Assembly (NCBI GenBank): GCA_019745565.1
Contig: JAIESW010000079.1
Coordinates: 1-64,000, forward strand
Direction: 5' to 3'
Source of the DNA: Burkholderiales bacterium
GTDB taxonomy: Bacteria; Pseudomonadota; Gammaproteobacteria; Burkholderiales; Ga0077523
DNA: 64,000 bases
A program made the translations under genes and the position numbers. The notes beneath the pieces were generated by a model. It had not been told where the DNA came from. It saw only the letters and a program-made list of their open reading frames with translations, and ran no database searches. This document shows, piece by piece, positions 35,016-44,129 of this stretch (positions are counted from its first letter, which is position 1; each line of letters starts with the position of its first letter).

Positions 35016-35681
35016 ATGGCATTCCAGTGGCGGGCCGTGACGAAGGTGGCAGTGTTGCTGTGCCTGGTGGGCGCATCGACGCTGGCGACGGCGGCCGGCA
35101 CGTGGGGCAAGTCCATGAGCCGCGAAGAGGCACTGCGCAAGACCGCGTCGGCCCAGGTGGAGCAGCGCCGCGCGGGCTATCTGCGTCTCGCCGAAGTGGG
35201 CACCATGGACGACACGCCGGTCCTGCTCTCGGCGCTGCAGGACGAAGAGGCGCTGATCCGCGGCGTCGCCGAACAGGCGCTCTGGGGCCTCTGGATGCGC
35301 GCGAACGACTCCACTGCGGACCCGATGTTCCAGATGGCACTCGAGCTGATGAACACGAACCAGCTGCCGGAGGCGCGCGCCAAGTTCACCGACGTGATCG
35401 ATCTCAAGCCCGACTTCGCCGAGGCCTGGCATCGGCGCGGCGAGGTGATGGTCATGATGGACGCGTGGGATGCCGCATTCCGTGATTTCGAGCACGCCCT
35501 GGAACTCAATCCGTATCACTTCGGCGCGCTGGAAGGCATGGGCCATTGCCGCATGCACGACGGCGACGCGGAGGCCGCGGCGGGCTACTTCCGGCGCGCG
35601 CTGGAACTCAATCCGAACCTCTGGGACGTGTACCCCGCGCTCGAACGCGCGCAACAGGCGGCGGAGCGCAATCGCACCTAG
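35016..35681 (+). CDS. Exported HEAT/TPR-repeat protein
   Basis: The 221-residue product has a signal peptide ending near LATAA-GTW. A HEAT-like helical pair follows (DTPVLLSALQDEEALIRGVAEQALWGLW), then three TPR units from about residue 110 (ARAKFTDVIDLKPDFAEAWH, AAFRDFEHALELNPYHFGAL, AAGYFRRALELNPNLWDVY). GGAGG at 35003-35007 selects the ATG. Placement right after the C13 peptidase suggests a periplasmic adaptor for it; this is inference. Confidence 0.82.
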   Translation: MAFQWRAVTKVAVLLCLVGASTLATAAGTWGKSMSREEALRKTASAQVEQRRAGYLRLAEVGTMDDTPVLLSALQDEEALIRGVAEQALWGLWMRANDSTADPMFQMALELMNTNQLPEARAKFTDVIDLKPDFAEAWHRRGEVMVMMDAWDAAFRDFEHALELNPYHFGALEGMGHCRMHDGDAEAAAGYFRRALELNPNLWDVYPALERAQQAAERNRT

Positions 35682-35729
35682 ATAACGGCGATCGCCGTCA
35701 CAATAAGACCAATCGACCAGGAGGAGACC

Positions 35730-37397
35730 ATGACCGACGCGCGCCGCCCGTGGCTTGCGAACTACCCGCCCGGTGTCCCCGCCGAGATCGGCCCATTGGC
35801 TTATCCGACGATTCCCGCATTGCTCGCCGGCAGCGTCGCGAAGTTCGGCAGCCGACCGGCGTTCGAGAACTTCGGCGTGCAACTCTCCTACGCCGACCTG
35901 GATCGCCTGTCGCGCGACTTCGCGGCGTATCTCCAGTCGGGGCTGGGTCTCAAGAAGGGGGACCGGGTCGCGGTGATGATGCCGAACGCGCTGCAATATC
36001 CGATCGCGCTCTTCGGCATCCTGCGCGCGGGGCTCATCGTGGTCAGCGTGAACCCGTTGTACACGGCGCGCGAACTGGAGCATCAGCTCAAGGATTCGGG
36101 CGCCGCGGCGATCGTCATCTACGAAGGCGCGGCAGCGACGCTGCAATCGATACTGCGCGCGACTCCGGTGAAGCACGTGATCGTCGCTGCGATCGGTGAC
36201 ATGCTCGGATTCCCGAAGGGCATGCTGATCAACTTCGTGCTGCGGTACGTGAAGAAGATGGTGCCCGACTGGAACATCGCGTCGGCGATACGTTTCCCGG
36301 CAGCGCTGGCGGCGGGCAAGGGTTTCGCGTTCACCGCACCGGTCGTCGACACCGAAGACCTCGCATTCCTCCAGTACACCGGCGGAACGACGGGCGTGTC
36401 GAAGGGGGCCATGCTCAAGCATCGCAACGTGCTCGCCGACGTGGCCCAGGTGCAGAGCTACTTCAAGGGGCACGTGGAAGAGGGCGTGGAAGTGGCCGTG
36501 GCGCCGTTGCCCTTCTATCACATCCTCGCGCTGGTCCTGAATTGCATGATGCACTTGGCACTCGGGAGCCGGCAGATCCTCGTCACCAATCCGCGCGACA
36601 TCCCGCGCCTGGTGAAGACGCTGGAGGGTAGCGGGTTCACGTTTTTCGTCGGCGTGAACACGCTCTACAACGCGCTCGCGCACAACGCGGAGTTCGCCAA
36701 GCTCGATTTCAGCAAGGCACGCGTATTTGGCGGCGGCGGTGCGCCGCTGCAGGTGGCGGTGGCCAAGCGATGGAAGGAGATCACGGGCAAGCCGCTGGTG
36801 GAAGGCTACGGACTCACTGAGACGTCCGGTGCCGCCACGGTCAATCCGCCCAACATTTCCGAGCACACCGGTACCACCGGGTTTCCGCTGCCCAGTACCG
36901 AGGTCGAGATCCGCGACCCGAACGGCAACGTCGTGCCTCAGGGCCAATCGGGTGAAGTGCACATCCGCGGACCGCAGGTGATGGCCGGTTACTGGAACCG
37001 TCCGGACGAGACCGCGAAGGTGATCGGCAAGGACGGCTTCTTCGCCACCGGCGACATCGGCGAGTTCACGCCCGAAGGCTATTTGAGGATCGTCGATCGC
37101 CTGAAGGACATGGTGCTGGTCTCGGGTTTCAACGTGTATCCGAACGAGATCGAGGATGTGCTCGCGGCTCACCCCGGCATTCTCGAAGCGGCCGTGATCG
37201 GCATTCCCGACGAGCAGTCGGGCGAAGCGGTAAAGGCAGTGGTGGTGCGCAAGGACCCGTCGCTCAATGCCGAGCAGGTGATCGCCCATTGCCGCGCGAG
37301 CCTGACCGGCTACAAGGTGCCGCGGCAGGTGGAGTTCAGGGATTCGTTGCCGAAGAGTCCGGTGGGGAAGATTCTGCGGCGGGAACTGCGCTCCTAG
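35730..37397 (+). CDS. fadD: Long-chain fatty-acid--CoA ligase
   Basis: This 555-residue ANL-family ligase activates a fatty or terpenoid acid to its CoA ester with ATP. Motifs are the P-loop YTGGTTGVSKGAM (about residues 213-225), GYGLTET, GYWNRPDETAKV with DGFFATGDIG, and the C-terminal lysine in KSPVGKILRREL. AGGAGGAG lies right before the ATG. Its stop shares CTAG with the stop of the convergent AtuA-related gene, so no terminator space separates them. Neighbouring AtuA genes make a branched acid a plausible substrate. Confidence 0.92.
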   Translation: MTDARRPWLANYPPGVPAEIGPLAYPTIPALLAGSVAKFGSRPAFENFGVQLSYADLDRLSRDFAAYLQSGLGLKKGDRVAVMMPNALQYPIALFGILRAGLIVVSVNPLYTARELEHQLKDSGAAAIVIYEGAAATLQSILRATPVKHVIVAAIGDMLGFPKGMLINFVLRYVKKMVPDWNIASAIRFPAALAAGKGFAFTAPVVDTEDLAFLQYTGGTTGVSKGAMLKHRNVLADVAQVQSYFKGHVEEGVEVAVAPLPFYHILALVLNCMMHLALGSRQILVTNPRDIPRLVKTLEGSGFTFFVGVNTLYNALAHNAEFAKLDFSKARVFGGGGAPLQVAVAKRWKEITGKPLVEGYGLTETSGAATVNPPNISEHTGTTGFPLPSTEVEIRDPNGNVVPQGQSGEVHIRGPQVMAGYWNRPDETAKVIGKDGFFATGDIGEFTPEGYLRIVDRLKDMVLVSGFNVYPNEIEDVLAAHPGILEAAVIGIPDEQSGEAVKAVVVRKDPSLNAEQVIAHCRASLTGYKVPRQVEFRDSLPKSPVGKILRRELRS

Positions 37398-37744
37398 TTT
37401 CGCGGACCGCGCAGTTCGCCCGCGAGGCGATCCGGAATCTCCAGCTCGAACGCCAGCACCCTGGCCGACAGTGACTTGCCGTAGTTGTCGAGGCACAGAC
37501 TGCGCGAGACGCCGCCGCCCAGCGCATCCTGCGCGACGAAGTTGAGCGCCCAGAGCCCGTCCACTTCGTAGCGCTGCACCGGCCCCTTCACCACGCCGGC
37601 GTAGTGCGCCTTGAAGCGTTCTGCCGTGAGCTGGTCGCGCAAATAGGGGTAGAGCGCCTCGCTGTAGGCGATCACGCAGATGTTCGAGGTGTTGCCCTTG
37701 TCGCCGGAGCGGGCGTGGGCCACGTGCTGCAGCATCACTTTCAT
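37394..37744 (-). CDS. AtuA-related small protein (AtuA C-terminal domain-like)
   Basis: This 116-residue protein matches the small partner usually encoded next to AtuA: HVAHARSGDKGNTSNICVIAY at its start (residues 6-27, landmarks HARSGDKGN and SNICVIAY), VVKGPVQRYEV and ALNFVAQDALGGGVSRSL. In many bacteria it is fused to the AtuA C-terminus. Here it is separate and 8 bases after AtuA. Confidence 0.85.
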   Translation of the reverse strand: MKVMLQHVAHARSGDKGNTSNICVIAYSEALYPYLRDQLTAERFKAHYAGVVKGPVQRYEVDGLWALNFVAQDALGGGVSRSLCLDNYGKSLSARVLAFELEIPDRLAGELRGPRN

Positions 37745-37752
37745 GGTGGCTC

Positions 37753-39111
37753 CTAAACTTCGTAGAACGAAAGCGAAGGAACGATCTTCTCGCGCGGCAC
37801 CAGCGACGACCATACGCCGATGATCTCGCGTGTGCGATCCTGGTGCGGCACTCTCTTCCCGGTCATGCCGATGCCGGACACGGCCATGCCGTCCACCTCG
37901 CGGCCGACCTTGATCGCTTCTTCACGCGTCCTCGTTCTCGCAGCGACGCGCACGGCGATCTCGTAGGGCTCCGGCGCGTCCGCGGGCGTCATGGCGCCGT
38001 GGATCGCGTTGAGGCCCAGGTAGTCGATGCGGACTTCCTCGGCATCGAGCTGCACGATCTTGAAGCGCTCTTCCAGGATGCGCTTCGCGAGTTGCGCGCG
38101 GCGCAAGGCGCCGGGGCCCGCGTAGAAGAACATGTCCTCGCCGATGTAGCCCTCGGTGCAGCCGATGGAGACCTTCAGCGTCGGGGTGCGCGGCTTGCCG
38201 GAGAGGTTGGTCACGCGCACGCGGTCGGGGCCGATCTGTTCGAGGCGGGCGGTGGTGAAGTCCACGACGACGTCCGGGGTCAGGTAGTTCGCCGGATCGT
38301 GCACCTCGTAGAGCATCTGCTCCTTCACCGTCTGGAGGTTCACGGCGCCGCCGGTGCCGGCCACCTTGGTCAGCACCGCGCTGCCATCGGGTGATACTTC
38401 TGCGATGGGAAACGCGAAATTCCACGGATCGGGCACGTCCTTGAATCCGGGGTCGGCGAAATACCCGCCAGTGACCTGGGCGCCGCATTCCATCAGGTGG
38501 CCGATGCCGTTGCCGGCGCCCAGTTTCATGTGGTCGAGTGCGTCCCAGCCGAACTCGTACATCATCGGCGCCATGAAGATGGAAGGGTCGGCCACGCGGC
38601 CACTTACCACGATATGCGCGCCTTGCTTCAACGCGTCGACGATGGGCTCGGCCCCCTGGTAGACCTCGGCGGACACCAGTGTGTCCCGCAGAGTCGACGT
38701 CGGCTTGCCATTCTCGAGGATGCGGTCGGTGAGTTCCAGCACCCGATCGGTGATGAGGCTGCCATCCACGGCGGCCACTTTCATGCCGCGCGGGGCACCG
38801 CATTCGCGCAGCCAGTGCACGATGCGCTCGGCCGCGCCGCGCGGATTGATCCAACCCTGGTTGGTGACGATCTTCGTGCCGCGCTTGAGGCACGCCGGCA
38901 GCACCGCGCGCATGCGATCGTCCAGGTACGTGTCGTAGCCGGGAAACGAGGGGTCGCGGCGCGATCGCACCTGTGCTGCCGAGATCGTGGCTTCGGCCAT
39001 GGTCTCGAAGCACAGGTAATCCAGATCGCCGCGCTCGGCGTTGAGTCGGGCGGGTTCGACGCGGTCGCCCCACCAGGCGGAGCCGGCGCCGATGCGGATG
39101 AGCGGCTTCAT
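37753..39111 (-). CDS. AtuA-family protein (acyclic terpene utilisation)
   Basis: This 452-residue AtuA/DUF1446-type protein starts IRIGAGSAWWGDRVEPA and continues with LDYLCFETMAEATI, NQGWINPRGAAERIV, GRVADPSIFMAPMMYEFGW and TEGYIGEDMFFYAGPGALRRA, all family blocks. In Pseudomonas, atuA lies in the citronellol/geranyl-CoA catabolic operon, but its biochemical activity is undefined. Together with fadD and the ABC transporter it suggests catabolism of an imported acid. It is divergent from the substrate-binding protein gene. Confidence 0.85.
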   Translation of the reverse strand: MKPLIRIGAGSAWWGDRVEPARLNAERGDLDYLCFETMAEATISAAQVRSRRDPSFPGYDTYLDDRMRAVLPACLKRGTKIVTNQGWINPRGAAERIVHWLRECGAPRGMKVAAVDGSLITDRVLELTDRILENGKPTSTLRDTLVSAEVYQGAEPIVDALKQGAHIVVSGRVADPSIFMAPMMYEFGWDALDHMKLGAGNGIGHLMECGAQVTGGYFADPGFKDVPDPWNFAFPIAEVSPDGSAVLTKVAGTGGAVNLQTVKEQMLYEVHDPANYLTPDVVVDFTTARLEQIGPDRVRVTNLSGKPRTPTLKVSIGCTEGYIGEDMFFYAGPGALRRAQLAKRILEERFKIVQLDAEEVRIDYLGLNAIHGAMTPADAPEPYEIAVRVAARTRTREEAIKVGREVDGMAVSGIGMTGKRVPHQDRTREIIGVWSSLVPREKIVPSLSFYEV

Positions 39112-39232
39112 GCTTCTCGATCCTCCGTGTTGTCGTTATGGCTGCTCCGGGAGTTCGATTGACAAGCCGCGACCGCCTCCACAAGATGCCGGACGATCAT
39201 AAGCGATAAGCAACACGAGGGGAGGAGAGGAG

Positions 39233-40420
39233 ATGGCGGGCGTTTCGCTCAAGCGGCGCGGTCTCGCGGCCGTGGCCGGTGCATTGCTGATGCTTCAGGC
39301 GCCGTTGTCCGTCGCAGCCGACCCGGTTCGCATCGGCTGGCTTTCGTCCCTGACGGGGCCGTTGTCGTCCGCGGCCATCGCGGAAAACCAGGGCGTGCAG
39401 TTCGCGGTGGAGGAGATCAACGCCGCCGGCGGCATCGACGGCCGCAAGATCGAACTCGTGACCTACGACACGCAAGGCGACCCGACCAAGGCGGTCAACT
39501 TCGCGCAGCGCCTCGCCTTCGTCGACAAGGTGCACTTCGTCATCGGCCCGGTGAACTCGGGCGAATCGCTCGCGACGGTGCCTATCCTCGCGAAGGCGGG
39601 CTTGCCGAACCTCATCATCGGCACCATCGACGAACTGGTGGATCCGAAGCGGTTTCCGCGCGCATTCCGCGCCATCAACACCAACCGTCAGTGGATCATG
39701 GCGGCCAACGACTACGCGCTGAAGGTGCTGAAAAAGCAGAAGATCGCCGTCATCGGTGATACGTCGGGCTACGGCACGTCAAGCGCCAAGACCGCTGCGC
39801 AGCTGCTGGAGGCGGCCGGTGTCAAACCGGTCTATTCGGTTCTGGTCGATCCGAACAAGACCGACCTCACCGACGAACTCACCAAGGCGAAGGAAGCAGG
39901 CGCCGAGGTCATCATGCCGTGGTCGGCCGCGACCGGACTGCTCGCACGCCTGCTCAACGCGCGCGGCGACATGGGCTGGAAGGTGCCGGTGGTCGGTCAC
40001 TCGGCGATGATGGCGCCGGCGATTCCGAAGCTGCTCAACAAGCCCGAGTACTGGGCCGATGCCTACGCCACCGGTTACGTGAGCACCACGTACGCCGCGG
40101 ACGGCAAGCTGCCCCCGGCGACCAAGGCGCTGCTCGACAAGATGCGCCCGCGCCTCGGCGGCAAGGAGATCGACTTCATGTTCTGGTGGGTGGCCCTGGG
40201 CTACGACACCGTGAAGATCGTCGAGCACGTAGTGAAAAAGGCGGGCGGCACGGATCCGGCCGCCATCGAGAAGGCGTTCGAGACCACGAAGGATCTCAAG
40301 GGCGTCTACGCCGATTACTCGTGGACCGTGGAGGACCGCAACGGCTTCCCGGATACCGGGGTCGTGATCAACGCCGCCAACAGCTTGAAGGACGGCTGCT
40401 TCCGCGCTGCGCCGCGCTAG
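39233..40420 (+). CDS. Branched-chain-type ABC transporter substrate-binding protein
   Basis: This 395-residue periplasmic protein (LivK-like, type 1 fold) has a signal peptide ending near SVAA-DPV. Mature sequence begins VRIGWLSSLTGPLSS and includes GVQFAVEEINAAGGIDGRKIELV, VIGPVNSGESLATVPIL and WVALGYDTVKIV. Such proteins bind amino acids, short-chain or aromatic acids and amides; the ligand here is unknown. It is the first gene of a run with an aldo/keto reductase and four transporter genes. Confidence 0.9.
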   Translation: MAGVSLKRRGLAAVAGALLMLQAPLSVAADPVRIGWLSSLTGPLSSAAIAENQGVQFAVEEINAAGGIDGRKIELVTYDTQGDPTKAVNFAQRLAFVDKVHFVIGPVNSGESLATVPILAKAGLPNLIIGTIDELVDPKRFPRAFRAINTNRQWIMAANDYALKVLKKQKIAVIGDTSGYGTSSAKTAAQLLEAAGVKPVYSVLVDPNKTDLTDELTKAKEAGAEVIMPWSAATGLLARLLNARGDMGWKVPVVGHSAMMAPAIPKLLNKPEYWADAYATGYVSTTYAADGKLPPATKALLDKMRPRLGGKEIDFMFWWVALGYDTVKIVEHVVKKAGGTDPAAIEKAFETTKDLKGVYADYSWTVEDRNGFPDTGVVINAANSLKDGCFRAAPR

Positions 40421-40429
40421 GAGGACGTC

Positions 40430-41464
40430 ATGCGCTATCGCCTGCTGGGCCGTTCCGGCCTGCTCGTTTCCGAGATCTGCCTGGGCACCATGACTTACGG
40501 CGGCAAGGGCCGCTGGCAGCCGATCGGAACGCTTGGGCTTACCGAGGTCGAAGCGCAGATCAAGACCGCCGTCGGTGCCGGTGTCAACTTCATCGATACG
40601 GCCGACGTCTACTCCGAAGGGCAATCCGAGGAGCTGGTGGGGCAGGCGCTCAAGAAGCTCGCCATCCCGCGCGACGAACTGGTCATCGCGAGCAAGGTGC
40701 GCATCCGCATGGGACCGGGCCCGAATCAGGTCGGCCTGTCGCGCGGCCACATCATGGACGGCATCCACGCGAGCTTGAGGCGCCTGCAACTCGATCACAT
40801 CGACCTGTACCAGATTCACGGGCAGGACGTCGCCACGCCGATGGAGGAGACGCTGCGGGCGCTGGAGGATCTCGTCCGGTCCGGCAAGGTCCGCTATCTC
40901 GGCATCAGCAACCACGCGGCGTGGCAGATCATGAAGGCCACGGCGATCTCGGAGCGCCGCGGCTGGAATCGCTTCGAGAGCATCCAGGCCTACTATTCGC
41001 TCGCCGGACGTGAGCTGGAACGCGAGATCGTGCCCATGGCGCTGGACCAGGGCCTGGGTGTGCTGGTGTGGAGTCCGCTCGCCGGCGGTCTGCTGTCGGG
41101 CAAGTTCTCCGAGAAGGACAAGGGGCCGGAGGGAGCGCGTCGCACCAACTTCGATTTTCCGCCGGTGGATCGGCCCCGCGCCTTCCGCTGCGTCGAGGCG
41201 ATGCGGCCGATTGCGAAGGCGCACGGCGTTTCGGTCGCGCGCATCGCGCTGGGATGGCTGTTGCACCGGCCGGCGGTGGCGAGCGTGATCATCGGTGCCA
41301 AGACCACCGAGCAACTCGCGGACAACATCGCGGCGACCGATCTGCGCCTGTCCGATGCCGAGTTGGCGGCGCTGGAGGAAGCGAGCCGGCTGCCGCCGGA
41401 GTACCCGGGCTGGATGTTCGACCGGCAGAACCGCGATCGCTTCCCCGGAGGCGCGATCACCTGA
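40430..41464 (+). CDS. Aldo/keto reductase
   Basis: This 344-residue TIM-barrel oxidoreductase uses NADPH. The catalytic tetrad is visible as FIDTADVYSEG (Asp, Tyr), IASKVRIRMG (Lys) and YQIHGQD (His). The C-terminal cofactor region is VIIGAKTTEQLADNI. YRLLGRSGLLVSEICLGTMTYG is the usual opening of the YghZ/IolS-like group. It is inserted between the binding protein and the permeases, so the imported compound may carry a carbonyl or alcohol group. Confidence 0.9.
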   Translation: MRYRLLGRSGLLVSEICLGTMTYGGKGRWQPIGTLGLTEVEAQIKTAVGAGVNFIDTADVYSEGQSEELVGQALKKLAIPRDELVIASKVRIRMGPGPNQVGLSRGHIMDGIHASLRRLQLDHIDLYQIHGQDVATPMEETLRALEDLVRSGKVRYLGISNHAAWQIMKATAISERRGWNRFESIQAYYSLAGRELEREIVPMALDQGLGVLVWSPLAGGLLSGKFSEKDKGPEGARRTNFDFPPVDRPRAFRCVEAMRPIAKAHGVSVARIALGWLLHRPAVASVIIGAKTTEQLADNIAATDLRLSDAELAALEEASRLPPEYPGWMFDRQNRDRFPGGAIT

Positions 41465-41509
41465 GCATGTCGTGCCGTTCCGCTGCCGCACCGATCGCGA
41501 ACCCCTGAA

Positions 41510-42370
41510 GTGCTGACCGCTCTCGTCACCGGCATCGCCGCCGGCGCGCTCTACGCGGCTGCGGCGCTGGTCTACAACGTGATGTTCTCCACCTCCAAGG
41601 TGCTGAGCGTCACCACCGGCCATCTGTCGATGCTGGGCGGCGTGTTCGGCGCGTGGTTGATGGCGGGGCTGGGGTGGCCGTTGCCGCTCGCGCTGCTGGG
41701 GGCGGTGCTGATCGGTGCCGCTTTCGGCATCGCGACCGAGATCATCGCGATCCGCCGGGTGCTGTCGCGCAGCGACGAGCATCTGTGGCTGCTGTCGACG
41801 CTGGCGCTCGCGACCATGCTCCAGCAGGGTGTCGCGCTGTGGTGGGGGACGGAGCCGAAGCCGTTCCCGCGCTTGCTGCCGCAGGATTTCTCCGCGGGTC
41901 TCGCTGATCAGAAATACTGGCTGCCGGTGGCGATCGCGCTGCTGCTCGCCGTCGCGCTGGAGTTGTTCTATCGACGCACGCTGTACGGCAAGCTGTTCGT
42001 CGCCATGTCGGAGGATGCGTTCGCTGCACGTGCACGAGGCATTCCGACCGATCTCATCCGTTCGCTCTCCTTCGCGCTTGCGGGCGCCATGGGTGCACTG
42101 GCAGGCTTTGCGGCCGGGCAGCTCACTTTCGCCTATTTCGCGCTCGGCCTCACGCTCACGCTGAACGGTTTCGTGGCGCTGGCGGTGGGCGGCCTCGGCA
42201 GCAACCTCGGTGCGCTGGTGGGTGGATTGCTGCTCGGCGTGATCGGTGCGTTTGCCACCTACTATCTGGGTGGCGAGTACCAGCAGACTATCGCCGTAGG
42301 TTTGCTGATGTTGGTGCTGCTCGTGAAGCCGGCCGGCCTGTTTGGTTCGGCGTCCATCCGGCCCGTCTGA
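41510..42370 (+). CDS. livH: Branched-chain-type ABC permease, LivH-like
   Basis: This 286-residue inner-membrane permease has about eight helices and the LivH-type opening ALVTGIAAGALYAAAAL, NVMFSTSKVLSVTTGHLSMLGG and the coupling region FVAMSEDAFAARARGIPTDLIR. The GTG at 41510 lies 45 bases after the reductase stop. It pairs with the LivM-like subunit downstream. Confidence 0.9.
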   Translation: MLTALVTGIAAGALYAAAALVYNVMFSTSKVLSVTTGHLSMLGGVFGAWLMAGLGWPLPLALLGAVLIGAAFGIATEIIAIRRVLSRSDEHLWLLSTLALATMLQQGVALWWGTEPKPFPRLLPQDFSAGLADQKYWLPVAIALLLAVALELFYRRTLYGKLFVAMSEDAFAARARGIPTDLIRSLSFALAGAMGALAGFAAGQLTFAYFALGLTLTLNGFVALAVGGLGSNLGALVGGLLLGVIGAFATYYLGGEYQQTIAVGLLMLVLLVKPAGLFGSASIRPV

Positions 42371-42375
42371 AGCTG

Positions 42376-43377
42376 ATGCGCGCGTCCCGGGCAGTCGTCA
42401 TGGTTGGGGGGCTGCTGGCACTTGCGACCATGCCCTGGTGGGCACGCGACCAGTATCAGCTGCACCTCGCGGCGCTGATCGGCGTGTACTGGATCCTGAT
42501 CGCCGGTCTGAACCTTATCGTGGGTTACAGCGGACAACTATCCATCGGCCACGTGGGCCTGCTCGCCATCGGCGCCTATGCGTTCGCGATCCTGACCGGA
42601 CGCTACGAATGGAGTCCGTGGATCGCCCTGATGGCGTCCGGCGGCATCGGTGCGCTTTGCGGTCTGCTGCTGGGATTGCCGTCGCTGCGTCTGCCGGGAT
42701 TCTATTTCGCGATGGCCACGCTGGCCTTCGCACTGATCGTGACCGAGATCTCGCTGGCCCAGGGCGACCTGACCGGAGGTGGCACGGGTCTTTCAGTGCC
42801 GGGATTCACCGCGCCGTTCGATACACCCGGCGGTTTCCACGCACTGATCCTGAGTGTCGCGGCGCTGATCACGTGGCTCACCTGGAACGTGGCGCGGTTC
42901 ATGTGGGGCCGGGCGCTGATCGCCGTGCGCGACAGCGTCGTGACCGCGCAGGCGGTCGGCGTGCCGGTGTTCCGCGCGAAGCTGCTGGTGTTCGTCTTCA
43001 GCGGGCTCACGGCCGGTGTGGCGGGGGCGCTGTTCGCTTCGCTGCAGAGCTACATCACGCCCGACACGTTCGTGTTCGAACTGGGGTTGTTCTTCTTCGT
43101 CTGCATCATCATCGGCGGGCGCGGCACCATCGTCGGCCCGCTGATCGGTACCGCCGTGTTGACCGCGTTACCCGAGATCGTGGCGCCGCTCGCCCGCTGG
43201 AGCACGTTCTTCTACGGGTTGTTGCTGCTCGCGGTGGTGCTGCTGGTGCCGGAGGGGATCGGCCACGTGGTGGAGATCGTGCGCGCGCGATGGAAGCCGC
43301 GCTCGCTGCAGAGCTTCGCCGTGACTCCCGACGCGGCGCGGCTCGCGCGCTGCCTGCGTGCGGACCCGGAGCGATGA
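42376..43377 (+). CDS. livM: Branched-chain-type ABC permease, LivM-like
   Basis: This 333-residue permease has about ten helices. LNLIVGYSGQLSIGHVGLLAIGAYAFA is the LivM signature (residues about 44-70), and ALIAVRDSVVTAQAVGVPVFRAKLL is the ATPase-coupling loop. The last 40 residues form a basic cytosolic tail. The start is 5 bases after livH; the stop overlaps the ATPase start by 4 bases. Confidence 0.9.
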   Translation: MRASRAVVMVGGLLALATMPWWARDQYQLHLAALIGVYWILIAGLNLIVGYSGQLSIGHVGLLAIGAYAFAILTGRYEWSPWIALMASGGIGALCGLLLGLPSLRLPGFYFAMATLAFALIVTEISLAQGDLTGGGTGLSVPGFTAPFDTPGGFHALILSVAALITWLTWNVARFMWGRALIAVRDSVVTAQAVGVPVFRAKLLVFVFSGLTAGVAGALFASLQSYITPDTFVFELGLFFFVCIIIGGRGTIVGPLIGTAVLTALPEIVAPLARWSTFFYGLLLLAVVLLVPEGIGHVVEIVRARWKPRSLQSFAVTPDAARLARCLRADPER

Positions 43378-44129
43378 TCAGTCTCGCGGCAAAGACCGTC
43401 ACCAAGGTCTTCGGCGGCCTCACCGCGTTGTCGGAGGTGTCGATCGAAGTGCGGCCCGGCGAGATCCATGGCCTCATCGGCCCCAACGGCAGCGGCAAGA
43501 CCACTTTGCTCAACGCGCTGTCCGGCTACTACCTCGCCGATGCGGGGCGCGTCACCCTGGGCGAGGCCGATCTCACGCGCGATTCCGTGCAGCGCCGTGC
43601 GTTCGCCGGCGTGGCGCGCACGTTCCAGAAGCCGCGGCTGCTGCCCACGCTTTCCGTCATCGACAACGTGATGCTGGGCGGCTGGCCCGCGGTGCGCTCC
43701 ACATTCTTCGGAACGGCGTTGTCGTGGCTGCGCGCACGGCGTGAGGAGAGGACGCTGCGCGCGAGGGCCGAGGAGTTACTGCACGGCGTCGGCCTGGCGC
43801 AGGTCATGACCCGTCGCGCGAGCCTGCTGGAACACGCCGAGCAACGCTTCGCCGAGATCGCGCGTGGCCTGATGGCCAGTCCGCGCTTCCTGTTGCTCGA
43901 CGAACCGGCGGGCGGCCTGACGCCGCACGAGATCGAGCAGCTCGGCGTCGTGATCCGCACGGTGCGCGACGCCGGCATCGGTGTGCTGCTGGTAGAACAT
44001 CACACCGACTTCGTCTTCCGCCTGAGCGATCGCGTCACCGCGCTCGACCTGGGCCGGGTGATCCGGCAGGGCACGCCGGCCGAGGTGCGGCACGACGCGG
44101 AAGTGATCCGGGTGTACCTGGGCGCATGA
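43374..44129 (+). CDS. livG: Branched-chain-type ABC ATPase, LivG-like
   Basis: This 251-residue ATPase has Walker A GPNGSGKTT and Walker B FLLLDEPAGGL, and a LivG-specific insert (LGGWPAVRSTFFGTAL). The signature motif is altered: where LivG proteins have LSxGQQR, this one has LLEHAEQRFAEIARGL, so the serine and glycine of LSGGQ are missing. The partner LivF has a normal motif. It overlaps livF by 4 bases. Confidence 0.9.
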   Translation: MISLAAKTVTKVFGGLTALSEVSIEVRPGEIHGLIGPNGSGKTTLLNALSGYYLADAGRVTLGEADLTRDSVQRRAFAGVARTFQKPRLLPTLSVIDNVMLGGWPAVRSTFFGTALSWLRARREERTLRARAEELLHGVGLAQVMTRRASLLEHAEQRFAEIARGLMASPRFLLLDEPAGGLTPHEIEQLGVVIRTVRDAGIGVLLVEHHTDFVFRLSDRVTALDLGRVIRQGTPAEVRHDAEVIRVYLGA

